Below are positions 53,757 to 63,050 of a DNA stretch of 64,000 nt, piece by piece. The notes beneath the pieces were generated by a model, which was not told where the DNA came from, searched no databases, and saw only the letters and a program-made list of their open reading frames with translations. Origin of the DNA: Gammaproteobacteria bacterium (GTDB taxonomy: Bacteria > Pseudomonadota > Gammaproteobacteria > VBWC01); NCBI GenBank assembly GCA_006218035.1, contig VBWC01000006.1:21389-85388 (forward strand). The letters are read 5' to 3'. Each line of letters begins with the position of its first letter. The first letter of the stretch is position 1. The position numbers and the translations under genes were made by a program.

Positions 53757-54974
53757 GTGAATCCTTGCCGACAACTCTTCCACCGATCTGAGCAGCATTG
53801 CTGCCGTGCCGCACGGTCGGGGCGCTGGCGCCAGGCCGTGTTCATGATGGTTGCGCTGGCGATCGCCGGTAACCCTTGCGCCGGTGAAGCGCCGTCGGTC
53901 AAGGAGGCCGAACTTGGCAAGCTGCGGCAGAAGATCGAGGCGCTACGCAAGTCGCTCGACGCGGATCGCGACCAGCACAGCACGTTGCGCGGCAAGCTCA
54001 AACTGGCGGAACAGGATATCGGCGCGTTCAACCGCTCGTTGCGCGCCGTCCGCGCCGAACTGACGCTGCGCAACCGTGATCTGGACAATCTGCAAGCAGA
54101 ACGCCGCCAGCAGGAAACGGTGCTCGCCAGCCAGCAGGACCTGTTGGCCCGGCAGTTCCGCGCCGGCTATGCACTGGGGCGTCAGGGCTACCTCAAGCTG
54201 CTGCTCAGTCAGCAGAATCCCGCCACGGTCGGTCGGACCCTGACCTATTACGACTATCTGAACCAGGCCCGGTCCGACCATATCACCCGGGTGACCTCGG
54301 GGCTGATGGCGCTCAAGACCACGCAGACGGCGATCTCCCTGAAGAAGGAGCAGCTTGAGGATCTGTCGCGCAGCCAGCAACGGCAAAAGCAGGATCTCGA
54401 AAGGTCGGTCGGCGAGCGCCGCGAGGTCATCGCGAAACTAAACACCGAGATACGCGGCAAGGAACAACAGCTGAAGCAGCTGACCGACGACGAGAAGCGT
54501 CTGGAGCGGCTCGTCGGCGAACTGCAACGCACCTTCGATAACGTTCCCGCGAATCCGGGCAACCACGAGCAATTCGGCAGGCTCCAGGGAAAATTGTCGT
54601 GGCCGGTGAGCGGTCAGGTCACCACTGCCTTCGGCAGCCCGCGCCCGCCGGGCACGATGAAGTGGAACGGCGTGACGATCGCGGTGGCGGAAGGCACCGA
54701 GGTCAAGGGCATCTCCCATGGCCGCGTGGCGTTTGCCGACTGGCTGCGTGGCTTCGGTTTGCTGATGATCATTGATCACGGTAATGGTTACATGAGTCTT
54801 TACGGTCACAACCAGAGCCTTTTCAAGGATGTCGGCGACTGGGTCGAACAGGGGGAAGTCATCGCTACGGTAGGCAACAGCGGCGGGCGCGACAACGCGG
54901 CACTGTATTTCGAGGTGCGTCATAACGGGATACCCAAAAACCCCGCCATCTGGTGCGGCGCGCGGCGCGGCTAG
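53757..54974 (+). CDS. envC: Murein hydrolase activator EnvC
   Basis: 405 residues. After a signal region (AVFMMVALAIAGNPCAG) come two long coiled-coil stretches (about residues 45-120 and 190-265, rich in KLRQKIEALRKSL-like heptads). A C-terminal LytM/M23 fold follows with LSWPVSGQVTTAFGSPRPPG and YMSLYGHNQSLF. The M23 zinc ligands are missing, as in EnvC, which activates the amidases AmiA/AmiB through FtsEX at the septum instead of cutting itself. The start is a GTG and is uncertain; the hydrophobic part begins near residue 25. Located after gpmI as in E. coli. Confidence 0.93.
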   Translation: MNPCRQLFHRSEQHCCRAARSGRWRQAVFMMVALAIAGNPCAGEAPSVKEAELGKLRQKIEALRKSLDADRDQHSTLRGKLKLAEQDIGAFNRSLRAVRAELTLRNRDLDNLQAERRQQETVLASQQDLLARQFRAGYALGRQGYLKLLLSQQNPATVGRTLTYYDYLNQARSDHITRVTSGLMALKTTQTAISLKKEQLEDLSRSQQRQKQDLERSVGERREVIAKLNTEIRGKEQQLKQLTDDEKRLERLVGELQRTFDNVPANPGNHEQFGRLQGKLSWPVSGQVTTAFGSPRPPGTMKWNGVTIAVAEGTEVKGISHGRVAFADWLRGFGLLMIIDHGNGYMSLYGHNQSLFKDVGDWVEQGEVIATVGNSGGRDNAALYFEVRHNGIPKNPAIWCGARRG

Positions 54975-55103
54975 CGCGCTCCCGGTCTTCACGCGCGGTA
55001 TTTTCTGGTAAAGTGTCGCCCAGCACGTTCCGATAAGGTTGGTATTAATACGGAGTCACTGTGGTCGGCGGGACAGTCGCCGCGCGTTCTCAAGGAGCAT
55101 TAG

Positions 55104-56444
55104 ATGAAAACGAAGGTTCGCAATATTCTGTTACTGGCACTGGGGCTGCTTGTCGGTGTGTCGCTGACAATCGGTCAGGGGGTGCTTGCGGAACGCGAAT
55201 CAGGTAGCGCAAGCCCGCTGCCGTTACAGGAGCTGCGCACCTTCACCGAGGTATTCGGCAAGATCAAGGAAGAGTACGTCGAAGAGGTTGATGACAAAAA
55301 ATTACTCGAGGACGCCGTGCGCGGCATGCTGGCCGGTCTCGATCCCCATTCCGCCTTTCTGGACGAGGAAGCCTTCCGCGAACTGCGTGTCGGCACGTCG
55401 GGCGAATTCGGCGGCCTCGGTATCGAGGTCGGCATGGAAGACGGTTTCGTCCGGGTCATCGCGCCGATTGACGATACCCCGGCGGCGCGGGCCGGCGTTA
55501 AGGCCGGCGATCTGATCATCCGTCTCGACGAGGCGCCGGTCAAAGGCATGTCGCTGGCCGACGCCGTCAAGATGATGCGCGGCAAGCCCGGCAGCAAGAT
55601 CCGTCTGACCATTGTGCGTGAAGGCGCGGACAAGCCGCTGGAGATCACCATTGTCCGCGACGTCATTCAGGTCAAGAGTATCAAGTCCAGAATCCTCGAT
55701 GCGGGTTACGGCTACGTGCGCATTACCCAGTTCCAGAGCCATAGCGGCGAGGACATGGTTGAGGCGATCAGCGCGCTCAAAAAGGAAAACGACGGCAGCC
55801 TCAAGGGGATGGTGCTCGATCTGCGCAACAATCCGGGCGGCGTGCTGACGGCGGCCGTGACGGTGTCGGATGCGTTTCTTGAGCAGGGCATGATTGTTTA
55901 CACGGAAGGGCGCCGCGACAGCGCGCAGCTGAGTTACAAGGCGACGCCGGTCGACGTGTTGAAAGGCACGCCGATGGTGGTGCTGGTGAACGGCGGTTCG
56001 GCCTCGGCATCGGAGATTGTCGCCGGCGCATTGCAGGACCACGGCCGCGCGATCGTCATGGGAACGAAGACCTTCGGCAAGGGGTCGGTGCAGACGATTT
56101 TGCCGATGGTCGACGGTTCCGCGCTGAAGCTGACGACGGCGCGTTATTTCACGCCGTCGGGCCGTTCGATACAGGCACAAGGTATCGAGCCGGACGTCGT
56201 CACCGAGAACGTCGTTGTCACGGCCGGCGAAGCGCCGGCGATCGAGCCGGTCAAGGAAGCGAATCTGTCCGGACATCTCGAAAATGGCACCGCCAAGCCG
56301 AAGAAGCCTGTTGAGGATGACGCGGCGGCGACCACTACACCCGCTACCCCCGCCAAACCGGTCAGTCTCGCGGCGCAGGATTATCAGTTGTACGAAGCGT
56401 TGAATCTGCTGAAAGGGTTGAACATCCTCAATAAACAGCGGTAA
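55104..56444 (+). CDS. ctpA: Carboxyl-terminal processing protease CtpA (S41)
   Basis: 446 residues. An N-terminal signal/anchor, then FLDEEAFRELRVGTSGEFGG and a PDZ domain (about 95-180, with APIDDTPAARAGVKAGDLII). The S41 core follows: VLDLRNNPGGVLTAAV, NGGSASASEIVAGAL with the catalytic Ser near residue 301, and GTKTFGKGSVQT with the Lys near 326. A Pro/Ala linker leads to a short C-terminal tail. It is a periplasmic protease that trims or degrades proteins, often cell-wall hydrolases, which fits its place after envC. The ATG follows AAGGAG. Confidence 0.96.
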   Translation: MKTKVRNILLLALGLLVGVSLTIGQGVLAERESGSASPLPLQELRTFTEVFGKIKEEYVEEVDDKKLLEDAVRGMLAGLDPHSAFLDEEAFRELRVGTSGEFGGLGIEVGMEDGFVRVIAPIDDTPAARAGVKAGDLIIRLDEAPVKGMSLADAVKMMRGKPGSKIRLTIVREGADKPLEITIVRDVIQVKSIKSRILDAGYGYVRITQFQSHSGEDMVEAISALKKENDGSLKGMVLDLRNNPGGVLTAAVTVSDAFLEQGMIVYTEGRRDSAQLSYKATPVDVLKGTPMVVLVNGGSASASEIVAGALQDHGRAIVMGTKTFGKGSVQTILPMVDGSALKLTTARYFTPSGRSIQAQGIEPDVVTENVVVTAGEAPAIEPVKEANLSGHLENGTAKPKKPVEDDAAATTTPATPAKPVSLAAQDYQLYEALNLLKGLNILNKQR

Positions 56445-56501
56445 GGTACGCGACATGGAAGCGCCGCCCGATCCGGGTCTATACACCTCTGAACACCACG
56501 C

Positions 56502-57392
56502 ATGGGATCGCGCGCGCTAGCGGCGCTGCTCCCTGCGTTGGTGTTGTCTGTATCCGTGCGCGCGGATACCCCTCCCGTAGTCGCGGTACGCCAGGACCTG
56601 CCGGTCATTGCACTGATCATCGACGACATGGGCGAGAGCCGCCCGGCCGGCCAGCGCGCAATCGATCTGCCGGGCGCGGTCACCTACAGTTTTCTGCCGC
56701 ATCGCACACACGCCGTACAGCTGGCGGAACTCGCCCACGCGCGCAACAAGGAAGTGGTGTTGCATCTGCCGATGGAATCCATCAATCATCGTGCACTCGG
56801 TGCCGGTGCGATCACCAGCAAAATGTCCGAACAGGAGGTGATAGCGACGCTGCGCGACGATCTCGCCGCCGTGCCGTACGTCACCGGCATCAATAATCAC
56901 ATGGGCAGCCTGCTGACACGTCATCCGGTATATATGCAATGGGTCATGCGGGAGATTGGCCAGATCGGCAATTTGTTTTTCGTCGACAGCCGCACCACGT
57001 CGGGCTCGGTCGCCTACGAGGTCGCCGCCCAGTTCGGCGTGCCGAATCTCGAGCGCGATATTTTCCTGGACAACGAACGCTCGGAACAGGAGATTGCCGC
57101 CCGGTTCGAACAGCTGGTCGCGAAGGCCAGACAGCGTGGCGCGGCGCTCGCCATCGGCCATCCCTATCCGGAAACGCTGGCGGTGCTGGAGCGCTATTTA
57201 CCGCGCCTGGATGAGTACGGCGTGCGGCTGGTGACGGTGTCCGAAATGGTCTCGCGTCAGAACGTCGCGCCGCCGGTGCGCATGGCGGGCGGCGGTGTTG
57301 CCGGCGAAGTGCGGCAACGCCGCGGTCCGGCCGGCCCGGTCACGACGCCAGTGTTGTTTCACCAGCCGCCCGAAAGCAAACCGCCCGAATAA
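56502..57392 (+). CDS. yibQ: Divergent polysaccharide deacetylase family protein (YibQ)
   Basis: 296 residues with a signal peptide (ALAALLPALVLSVSVRA). The DUF610/divergent polysaccharide deacetylase domain has LPVIALIIDDMGESRPAGQR, EVVLHLPMESINHRALGAGA, INNHMGSLLTRHPVYMQWVM, FFVDSRTTSGSVAYEVAAQF and AIGHPYPETLAVLE. The Asp and His metal ligands of the fold appear kept. The substrate is unknown; the gene travels with envC in gammaproteobacteria, suggesting an envelope role. yajL follows 22 bp downstream. Confidence 0.92.
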   Translation: MGSRALAALLPALVLSVSVRADTPPVVAVRQDLPVIALIIDDMGESRPAGQRAIDLPGAVTYSFLPHRTHAVQLAELAHARNKEVVLHLPMESINHRALGAGAITSKMSEQEVIATLRDDLAAVPYVTGINNHMGSLLTRHPVYMQWVMREIGQIGNLFFVDSRTTSGSVAYEVAAQFGVPNLERDIFLDNERSEQEIAARFEQLVAKARQRGAALAIGHPYPETLAVLERYLPRLDEYGVRLVTVSEMVSRQNVAPPVRMAGGGVAGEVRQRRGPAGPVTTPVLFHQPPESKPPE

Positions 57393-57414
57393 ACCAACTG
57401 TCGAGGAAACCGCC

Positions 57415-57969
57415 ATGCCGCGCGTACTGGTGCCGCTCGCCCAGGGTTGCGAGGAGCTGGAAGCCGTTACCATCATCGATCTGTTGCGCCGTGCCGGCAT
57501 CGACGTGGTGACGGCAGGGCTCGACGATCAACCGGTGATCGCCAGTCGCGGTGTGCGCTTGCTGCCCGACACGACGCTCGACGACGCGCTGACCCAGACA
57601 TTCGACATGATCGCTCTGCCGGGCGGCGGCCCGGGTGCGGATCATCTCCATCAGGACCGCCGTATCCGCGAACTGTTGCAACGGATGGCAGGACAGGGCA
57701 AGTACACGGCGGCAATCTGTGCCGCGCCGAAGGTACTGGCTGCCGCCGGTCTGCTCGATGGCAGGCGGGCGACCGCCTACCCGGGTACGCTGGACGCGCT
57801 GGCGGCGCCGGGCATGACGGTCGCATCCGCCGCAGTCGTTGTCGACGGCAAGGTGATTACCTCACGCGGTCCCGGTACCGCCATGGACTTCGCGCTGGTG
57901 CTCATCGAACAGTTATCGGGGAAACCGCTGCGCGACAAGGTCGAGGCGGGGTTGGTGCGTGGTGAGTGA
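57415..57969 (+). CDS. yajL: DJ-1/PfpI family protein, YajL-like
   Basis: 184 residues. LAQGCEELEAVTIIDLLRRA carries the conserved Glu, DMIALPGGGPGADHL follows, and AAICAAPKVLAAAG holds the reactive Cys. TSRGPGTAMDFALVLIEQL closes the domain. YajL and DJ-1 protect proteins from thiol and carbonyl damage; the exact activity is debated. The ATG at 57415 follows GAGGA. It comes right after yibQ and may share its transcript. Confidence 0.92.
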   Translation: MPRVLVPLAQGCEELEAVTIIDLLRRAGIDVVTAGLDDQPVIASRGVRLLPDTTLDDALTQTFDMIALPGGGPGADHLHQDRRIRELLQRMAGQGKYTAAICAAPKVLAAAGLLDGRRATAYPGTLDALAAPGMTVASAAVVVDGKVITSRGPGTAMDFALVLIEQLSGKPLRDKVEAGLVRGE

Positions 57970-58505
57970 CTGATGCCGGCGGCTGATCCGGTGGCCGTCG
58001 AGCCGCCTTGCCCGCGCAGTTTCAACAGGCGAGCGGCAACACCCGGCATTCACACAGCGCCGCGAGTACCGGAAACACGATCAATCCGGCGTTGCCCGGC
58101 GTGACCGGCTGGTAGCTGAAATCGGCCCACTCGAAATCCATGATGTTCGGCAGCAGTTGCGCGGCCGGCTCGTCAGCGGTTTTGCTATGGCAGGCCGCGC
58201 CGCGCCGTACGAACGACAGCCGGTAAAAGTGTCGTATTGGTGCGGTGCGCCGGTCCCCGAATAATGTTATTCCCTGACACAACAATCGATCGGGAACGTA
58301 ACGCGGCGCAGAATCATGCACACGATCCTGTATGCGGGCGTTACCGGCGCGGCATCACGCCGACCGTACAACCGTCACCGGTACACTATGTAATAAAGAG
58401 GGGAAGTATCCAGAAAAGATGCAACAGTCACAAAACGATATTGCCGCAACCACTGTTTGAGCTACCGCCATGCGGCCGGCGCCGGCCGCATGGCGCGCGT
58501 ACAGT
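57970..58505. other. Gap without a confident gene
   Basis: 536 bp. A reverse-strand open frame (58022-58321) ends in PGNAGLIVFPVLAALCECRV but has no ribosome site and no recognised family, so it is not called. No repeat or RNA gene was recognised. Confidence 0.5.
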
Positions 58506-58793
58506 TCAGGTCGTCTTTGTTGAGCGGAGCTGCATCGCCCGCTTCTTGTTACGCGCGACGTAGTTCGGAAAACTTTTCGTACCCGACCGCGAATTGAGAT
58601 TCTCGGCAACCGTTTCGGCGTGCTGCTTGACGACCTGCATCGAGCCGCATTTGATGCCGTCCACCCGTGAATTGCCCTCGCCGATGACATAGCGATGCCA
58701 GATACCCGTCATACTCTCGGGGGCAGGGGTTTTTTCTACCGAGATCACGCGGTATTTCGGTTCGGGTGTAGTTACTTTGACTTCAGGGTTCAT
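58506..58793 (-). CDS. Small conserved-looking hypothetical protein
   Basis: 95 residues, charged and soluble: VTTPEPKYRVISVEKTPAPE, MTGIWHRYVIGEGNSRVDGI, then a segment VKQHAETVAENLNSRSGTKS and a basic tail with RNKKRAMQL. There is no signal or TM segment. A GGAG site precedes the ATG/GTG pair at the start. The style resembles short conserved proteins of sulfur-oxidising gammaproteobacteria, but I cannot name a family. It is isolated, with non-coding stretches on both sides. Confidence 0.7.
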   Translation of the reverse strand: MNPEVKVTTPEPKYRVISVEKTPAPESMTGIWHRYVIGEGNSRVDGIKCGSMQVVKQHAETVAENLNSRSGTKSFPNYVARNKKRAMQLRSTKTT

Positions 58794-58796
58794 CAC

Positions 58797-59359
58797 TTGT
58801 CGGCTCCGACGATTGGTTCGTCACACGGCGCGCGGTGTTGGTGGCACACGCTGCCGTGTTTTAGTGTTCGCTTGTTTGCGGCTGTCAACATGCCGGCCTA
58901 CTGACGGCGTTTACTGCCGGCGGGCGGCGTCTGGATAATCCGATGAACGTGCTCAGGCATCATCACTATCGCAATCGCGCCGCTTGCCCAGGCGCCTGGT
59001 ATCGTTGCGGTGTACTGTTGCCTGCACCGTTTACATGGCTGGTTCAGTCAGTCCCAGAATCTTATCGGGTTGACGAGACTGGAAATCCGGCCCGGTTCGA
59101 TGGCGCGAGTATACGCCTTCGCAGTGCGATTAGATACCGGCGCGATCAGGACCGGCCGCCCGCTCCGGCAACAAAACCCGCGGGCAGGGTCGCCCCTGTG
59201 GCGATCTCACGAGAAATAGATATCAATTTCGCCCCCGGGGGCGTAAGGTCGGGCCTCCGCAAGCGCTGGTCTCGCGCCGGGCCGCTCCCGCCGCGGGCAA
59301 TCACGATAGTCGCTACTGCCTTATCTGCCGTGTGGTCGTTACCCGACGAAGGACAACAC
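58797..59359. other. Gap without a gene
   Basis: 563 bp. A plus-strand open frame continuous with the next gene runs through its second half, but it lacks a signal, similarity or typical codon use and is taken as untranslated leader or spacer. No repeat was recognised. Confidence 0.5.
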
Positions 59360-59938
59360 TTGAGACGAAATTCCACACAGCGCACCTTTTCCGTCTCGTC
59401 CGTGGTGGTCGCAATGCTGCTGGCCGCCGCCGGGACCGCATTTGCGACGGATGACGCCAGTGATGTGCCGCTGAATGCGCGCGCCAAAGACTACGGCAGC
59501 GGCTGGGAGTGCAATCGAGGTTATCTGAAGGGTAACAACACGGCGTGCATCGCGATCGAGATCCCGGCCCATGCCTATCTGGATGCGTCCGGCACCGGCT
59601 GGAAATGCGACCGCCGTTATCGCAAGGACAGCGACGGCTGCGTGGCCATAGTCGTACCGTCGGGTGCCTATCTGGTCGATGGCGCCTACGGCCTGGGCTG
59701 GGAGTGCAATCGCGGTTACCAGCAAGTGCGCGATGCCTGCGTGGCCGTCGACATTCCCACGAACGCCTACCTCGACCGTTCGGGCAGCGACTGGAGCTGC
59801 GAACGTGGCTACAAAAAATCCGGCGCGACCTGCATGGCCCTTGCGGTGCCGGTGAACGCCCACACCGACTACTCCGGCAACGATTGGGCTTGTGACCCCG
59901 GCTTTCGCATCTATCGCGACGAGTGTGCCGTGCGCTGA
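59360..59938 (+). CDS. Secreted Cys-rich tandem-repeat protein
   Basis: 192 residues. After a signal peptide (VVVAMLLAAAGTAFA) come five units of about 30-38 residues. The pattern is GWxCxRGYxxxxxxCxAxxVPxxAYLDxSG: GWECNRGYLKGNNTACIAIE, GWKCDRRYRKDSDGCVAIVV, GWECNRGYQQVRDACVAVDI, DWSCERGYKKSGATCMALAV and a shorter DWACDPGFRIYRDECAVR. Each unit has two cysteines (ten in all), probably one disulfide per unit. Translation begins at a TTG after AAGGAC. The function is unknown; it could bind a ligand or surface. Nothing in the neighbourhood suggests a partner. Confidence 0.82.
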   Translation: MRRNSTQRTFSVSSVVVAMLLAAAGTAFATDDASDVPLNARAKDYGSGWECNRGYLKGNNTACIAIEIPAHAYLDASGTGWKCDRRYRKDSDGCVAIVVPSGAYLVDGAYGLGWECNRGYQQVRDACVAVDIPTNAYLDRSGSDWSCERGYKKSGATCMALAVPVNAHTDYSGNDWACDPGFRIYRDECAVR

Positions 59939-59965
59939 CAGAAGTACAGAAGTAGCGTTGCCGAA

Positions 59966-60055
59966 GGAGCGCTGATTAATTTCCTGCCTGTTATTCCCGC
60001 GGACCGGGAATCCAGTAACTGACTCATTCCTGGTGTCGGACTTCCGCTCTCGAAT
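59966..60055. repeat. Fragment of the MITE-like repeat family, copy B
   Basis: The left tip GGAGCGCTGATTAA is followed by TTATTCCCGCGG and GGGAATCCAGTAAC, then a weaker match to the second half of the element at 62814-62992. The right end is missing. It lies between the Cys-rich repeat gene and the next small gene. Confidence 0.45.
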
Positions 60056-60204
60056 ATATGTTCTGTGCAGGGCCTTGCTTCGCCCTGCGCAGACGGGGGT
60101 ATGGCGAACCAGTCCGGGGTTCCAACGATTACTTTTTATCGGGCGCGGCCACGGCTCGTCCGACGAACAGCTGTTATGCTGTTATATCGATAAGGCGAAG
60201 AAAG

Positions 60205-60426
60205 ATGCGACACGAACTCTGGATGGATGAAGGTCGGCGGGATATTTTCTGTCTCGCCGGACCGGACGGCAACGAAATCAGATCGTACTTGAGCAAACGG
60301 GCCAGATTGGTATGGACCGTAGAAGCGGCAAGTCATTTTGAGGCCATGACAAAATATTACGAATACAAGGGCCGGAACACCTACGCAACCGCGCACGAGG
60401 ATGACTACATCCCCTATTGTGCATAG
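60205..60426 (+). CDS. Small hypothetical cytoplasmic protein
   Basis: 73 residues: MRHELWMDEGRRDIFCLAGP, then ARLVWTVEAASHFEAMTKYY and a Tyr/Asp-rich end (THE-like AHEDDYIPYC). The ATG at 60205 follows AAGGCGAAG; an upstream extension of 49 codons is not supported. No signal, TM segment or recognised family. Short proteins of this kind with a DGNEIRSYLSK centre are common in proteobacteria without known function. Confidence 0.68.
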   Translation: MRHELWMDEGRRDIFCLAGPDGNEIRSYLSKRARLVWTVEAASHFEAMTKYYEYKGRNTYATAHEDDYIPYCA

Positions 60427-60515
60427 CCCCGCAGGACGGGTTGGCGCTTTTTGCGCAACCCACCAGACGCTTCGCCGCAACACAAACTATTCATGCGGCG
60501 CAATACGCTACGAGG

Positions 60516-60620
60516 CTGTGAAAGTATTCACCGAAACTTGAAAGAAGCTCAGCGTCCCTTTTACCCTCCGGGCGTAAATCCCTGTGGGAGCGGGAGCAAA
60601 AGCCGAAAATACTTTCACAG
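60516..60620. repeat. Short inverted-repeat element
   Basis: CTGTGAAAGTATT (60516-60528) and AATACTTTCACAG (60608-60620) are perfect 13-bp terminal inverted repeats around 79 bp that include CCCTGTGGGAGCGGGAGC. It could fold into one long hairpin or be a small mobile element. It sits in a 465-bp gap (60427-60891) with no gene. Confidence 0.6.
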
Positions 60621-60891
60621 TCTCTACGCTATTGCACCCTGCAGTCCGGTAATTGTCGCGGCAAGCCACGTGCGCCTGCTGCTGCGCAGACACTGCGGCC
60701 GATATTCTGTCCCGTTTCGCGGCCAATCCCAAGTTGATTGATCGGCCATTTGAGCGAAGGCGGACTGAAGTGTTGCTATCTATCGCGCAGACTTTTATCG
60801 TCACGCCTGGCGGGTGCATTATGGTGATGAGCGGGTGTAAGTAACCAGTATCAGGCAATCACAGACAAGTCGCGCAAGGTGACATAACCCG

Positions 60892-61161
60892 ATGTTGTGG
60901 CTGGCGTTCAAGATATTGTTTCAGGAGCGGGGTCGATTGGTGATCACGCTGGTCGGCAGCGTGTTCTCGACAGTGCTCACGCTGATGGATGTCGCGATCG
61001 ACATCGGCATGATGCGCAACGCCACGGGCGTGGTGCGCCATACCGACGCCGACATCTTCATCATATTGTTTGTCGTCATTGTGCTGACCTGCCTTGTCGC
61101 CGCGTATGTTTCCGTGCGCAAGGTCAAGGCACTCGACCCGGCCATCGTCTTTCGGGAATGA
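60892..61161 (+). pseudogene. ABC transporter permease remnant (DevC-type) with a large internal deletion
   Basis: An 89-residue open frame joins the first part of a DevC/FtsX-like permease (MLWLAFKILFQERGRLVITL up to ATGVVRHTDADIF) straight to its last helix and tail (ILFVVIVLTCLVAAYVSVRK, DPAIVFRE). Normal DevC is about 385 residues, so roughly 300 residues are gone, including the periplasmic domain and most helices. The frame is kept, so a short peptide could still be made, but not a working permease. It overlaps the ATPase remnant by ATGA. Confidence 0.8.
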
Positions 61162-61707
61162 TCGCCATGCCATCGCCAATTCTCGAAACGCAGTCCGTCA
61201 CCCGAACTTTTGGTGAAGGCGGCGCCCGGGTCGTCGCACTCGAAGACGTGACCGTGACGCTCGCCCGTAAAGAAGTGCTGCTGATCATGGGCCCGTCAGG
61301 GTCTGGCAAGACCACGTTATTGTCGATCATGGACTGCAACTGCGTCGGCGGCCGCGTTATCGTCAACGACAAGGATGAGTGAACTCGGCGAGAACGCATT
61401 ACCCGATATCCGGCGGCAGTATTTTGGTTTCGTGTTTCAGGCGTTCAACCTGTTCGGATCGCTCACGGCGCTGGAGAACGTCGAGGTCGTGTTGCGCATG
61501 AAAGGCGTGGACCGCGTGTCGCGGCCGCGTAAGCCATGGCCTTGCTCGAGCGCGTTAGCCTCGCGCACCGGGCGCGATGTTCTTATGCTGCTGCGCACTC
61601 TGGCGGAAGAGGCGGGCCAGGCCGTCGCGATTGTCAGTCACGACGCCAAGGCGCAAGACGCCGCGCATCGCGTAATCGTTCTGGAAGACGGGAGAGTGTC
61701 ATCATGA
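61158..61707 (+). pseudogene. ABC transporter ATPase remnant (DevA-type), frameshifted and deleted
   Basis: The first frame (61158-61382) has the ATPase N-terminus and a perfect Walker A, IMGPSGSGKTTLLSIM, then stops at TGA after VIVNDKDE. The second frame (from 61375) continues as LGENALPDIRRQYFGFVFQA, FNLFGSLTALENVEVVLRMK. About 60 residues with the LSGGQ signature and Walker B are missing between ALLERVSLAHRA and TGRDVLMLLRTLAEEAGQAV, with another frame change. It ends with VSHDAKAQDAAHRVIVLEDG. It cannot be active. Confidence 0.85.
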
Positions 61708-62746
61708 AGCGGATATGGATTGGCGCCGGCATCGTGGTCGTGGTGCCGATCGCCTATGGGCTTATCGACTATCCGGCGTCTCGCCCGCGCAGGTGAATGC
61801 GTCGTTACGGGCTGCCTGGGTTACCGCGGAAGGCAAAGTGGAAACCATGCCGGGCTTCGATGTCGATCTCGGTACCGGCGAACTCAGCGGAAGAATCGCG
61901 AAGATTCTCGTCAAGCCAGGCGATCAGGTTGAAAAGGGACAGATCGTGATCGTGCTGGACAACGCGGACTTGCAGGCACAAGTGCAGCGAGGTGAACAGG
62001 AGCTGGTAGTAGCAGAGCGGCGGTTGACGGAAATAAAGTCCGGTGCGCGCACCGAGGAAATCCTTGCCCTCGGCGCCAGCCTGGACGGCGCCAATGCACG
62101 CATGGAAGAGGCACAACATCAGCTCGACCGAAACCGCGAACTGCATACCAAAAACATGGCGTCGCAGGCGATGATTGACGAACGCGAGGCAGCGCTCAAA
62201 TCCGCACAAGCCGCGGTCAAAGAACTCAATCAGCGCAAGAAGCTTCTCGAAGAAGGCGCAAAACCGGAAACCGTACAACGTTATCGTGCCGAGGTCGGGC
62301 TCGCCAAGGCCGCGCTCGATTACGATCGCAAGCGCCTCGAAAAAACGATTATCCGCTCGCCTATCACCGGTACGGTCATCGAGCGTTACATGGATGAAGG
62401 CGAAGGCGTCACGCCCGAAATTCCGATCCTGGCGATCGCCGATCTGACCAAAATCTGGATCAATGCCGAGGTCGATGAGACCGATGGCGGAAGAATACAC
62501 GTTGATGATATCGCCAACGTGAGTTCCAACGCCTATCCCGGCACGACATTCAGCGGCACCATACGCGAGATCGCCGATTACGCCGGCACCCGCAAGATCC
62601 GCCCAAGCAATCCCGCCATCAACCTCGGCCTGAAGGTGGTGCAGGTCAAGATCGGGCTACAGGAGCGCTCACCGCTGCGTCTCGGCATGACGGTGGATGT
62701 GCGGATTACGCCGGGCGGATCGCAGGGCGGGGCTGCGAAAGAATGA
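61704..62746 (+). pseudogene. Membrane fusion protein (DevB/HlyD-type) with an N-terminal frameshift
   Basis: The ATG at 61704 overlaps the ATPase stop and starts a membrane anchor (MKRIWIGAGIVVVVPIAYGL) that ends at a stop at 61796. The rest is open in another frame from about 61780: VETMPGFDVDLGTGELSGRI, ILVKPGDQVEKGQIVIVLDN (lipoyl half), a coiled-coil hairpin, then DYDRKRLEKTIIRSPITGTV and GMTVDVRITPGG. One lost base near 61780-61790 explains the break. Apart from that about 320 residues look intact. It could be expressed from an internal start but without its anchor. Confidence 0.8.
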
Positions 62747-62813
62747 TGCGCAGCTCGAGGTTCTGCTCGGTCGCAACCCGGCCCCGGGCAGCCCGGCGAT
62801 GGCTATAAACTTT

Positions 62814-62992
62814 AGGAGGCTCTGAATAATCATCTTGTTGTCATTCCCGCGAAAGCGCGACTGCATGGATGCAAGAGGTAGAGCGGCGTCGGGAACGGCC
62901 GCCGAGGAATCCAGTAACACCCTGTTTCGAAGGCACTGGATTCCGGGTCTCCGCTACGCTCCGCCCGGAATGACGACACATCAGAGCCTCCT
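62814..62992. repeat. MITE-like inverted-repeat element, copy C
   Basis: About 179 bp bounded by perfect 12-bp inverted repeats, AGGAGGCTCTGA (62814-62825) and its complement (62981-62992). A second pair, GTCATTCC/GGAATGAC (62840-62847 and 62967-62974), lies inside, and GGAATCCAGT/ACTGGATTCC pairs in the centre. The tip resembles those of the elements at 29943 and 59966. It fills the gap before uppP and holds no gene. Confidence 0.65.
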
Positions 62993-63050
62993 TTAATTTG
63001 TCATTCACTTGGTGCTATCCTCGCGGCCCGACCTCGAACGATGATCTGTT

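Noticed and set aside
58022..58321. Reverse-strand open frame of 99 codons after yajL
   Set aside because: No ribosome site, no family, uneven codon use; not called as a gene.
58943..59359. Upstream extension of the Cys-rich repeat protein
   Set aside because: The signal peptide lies just after the TTG at 59360; the extension would bury it and lacks typical codon use.
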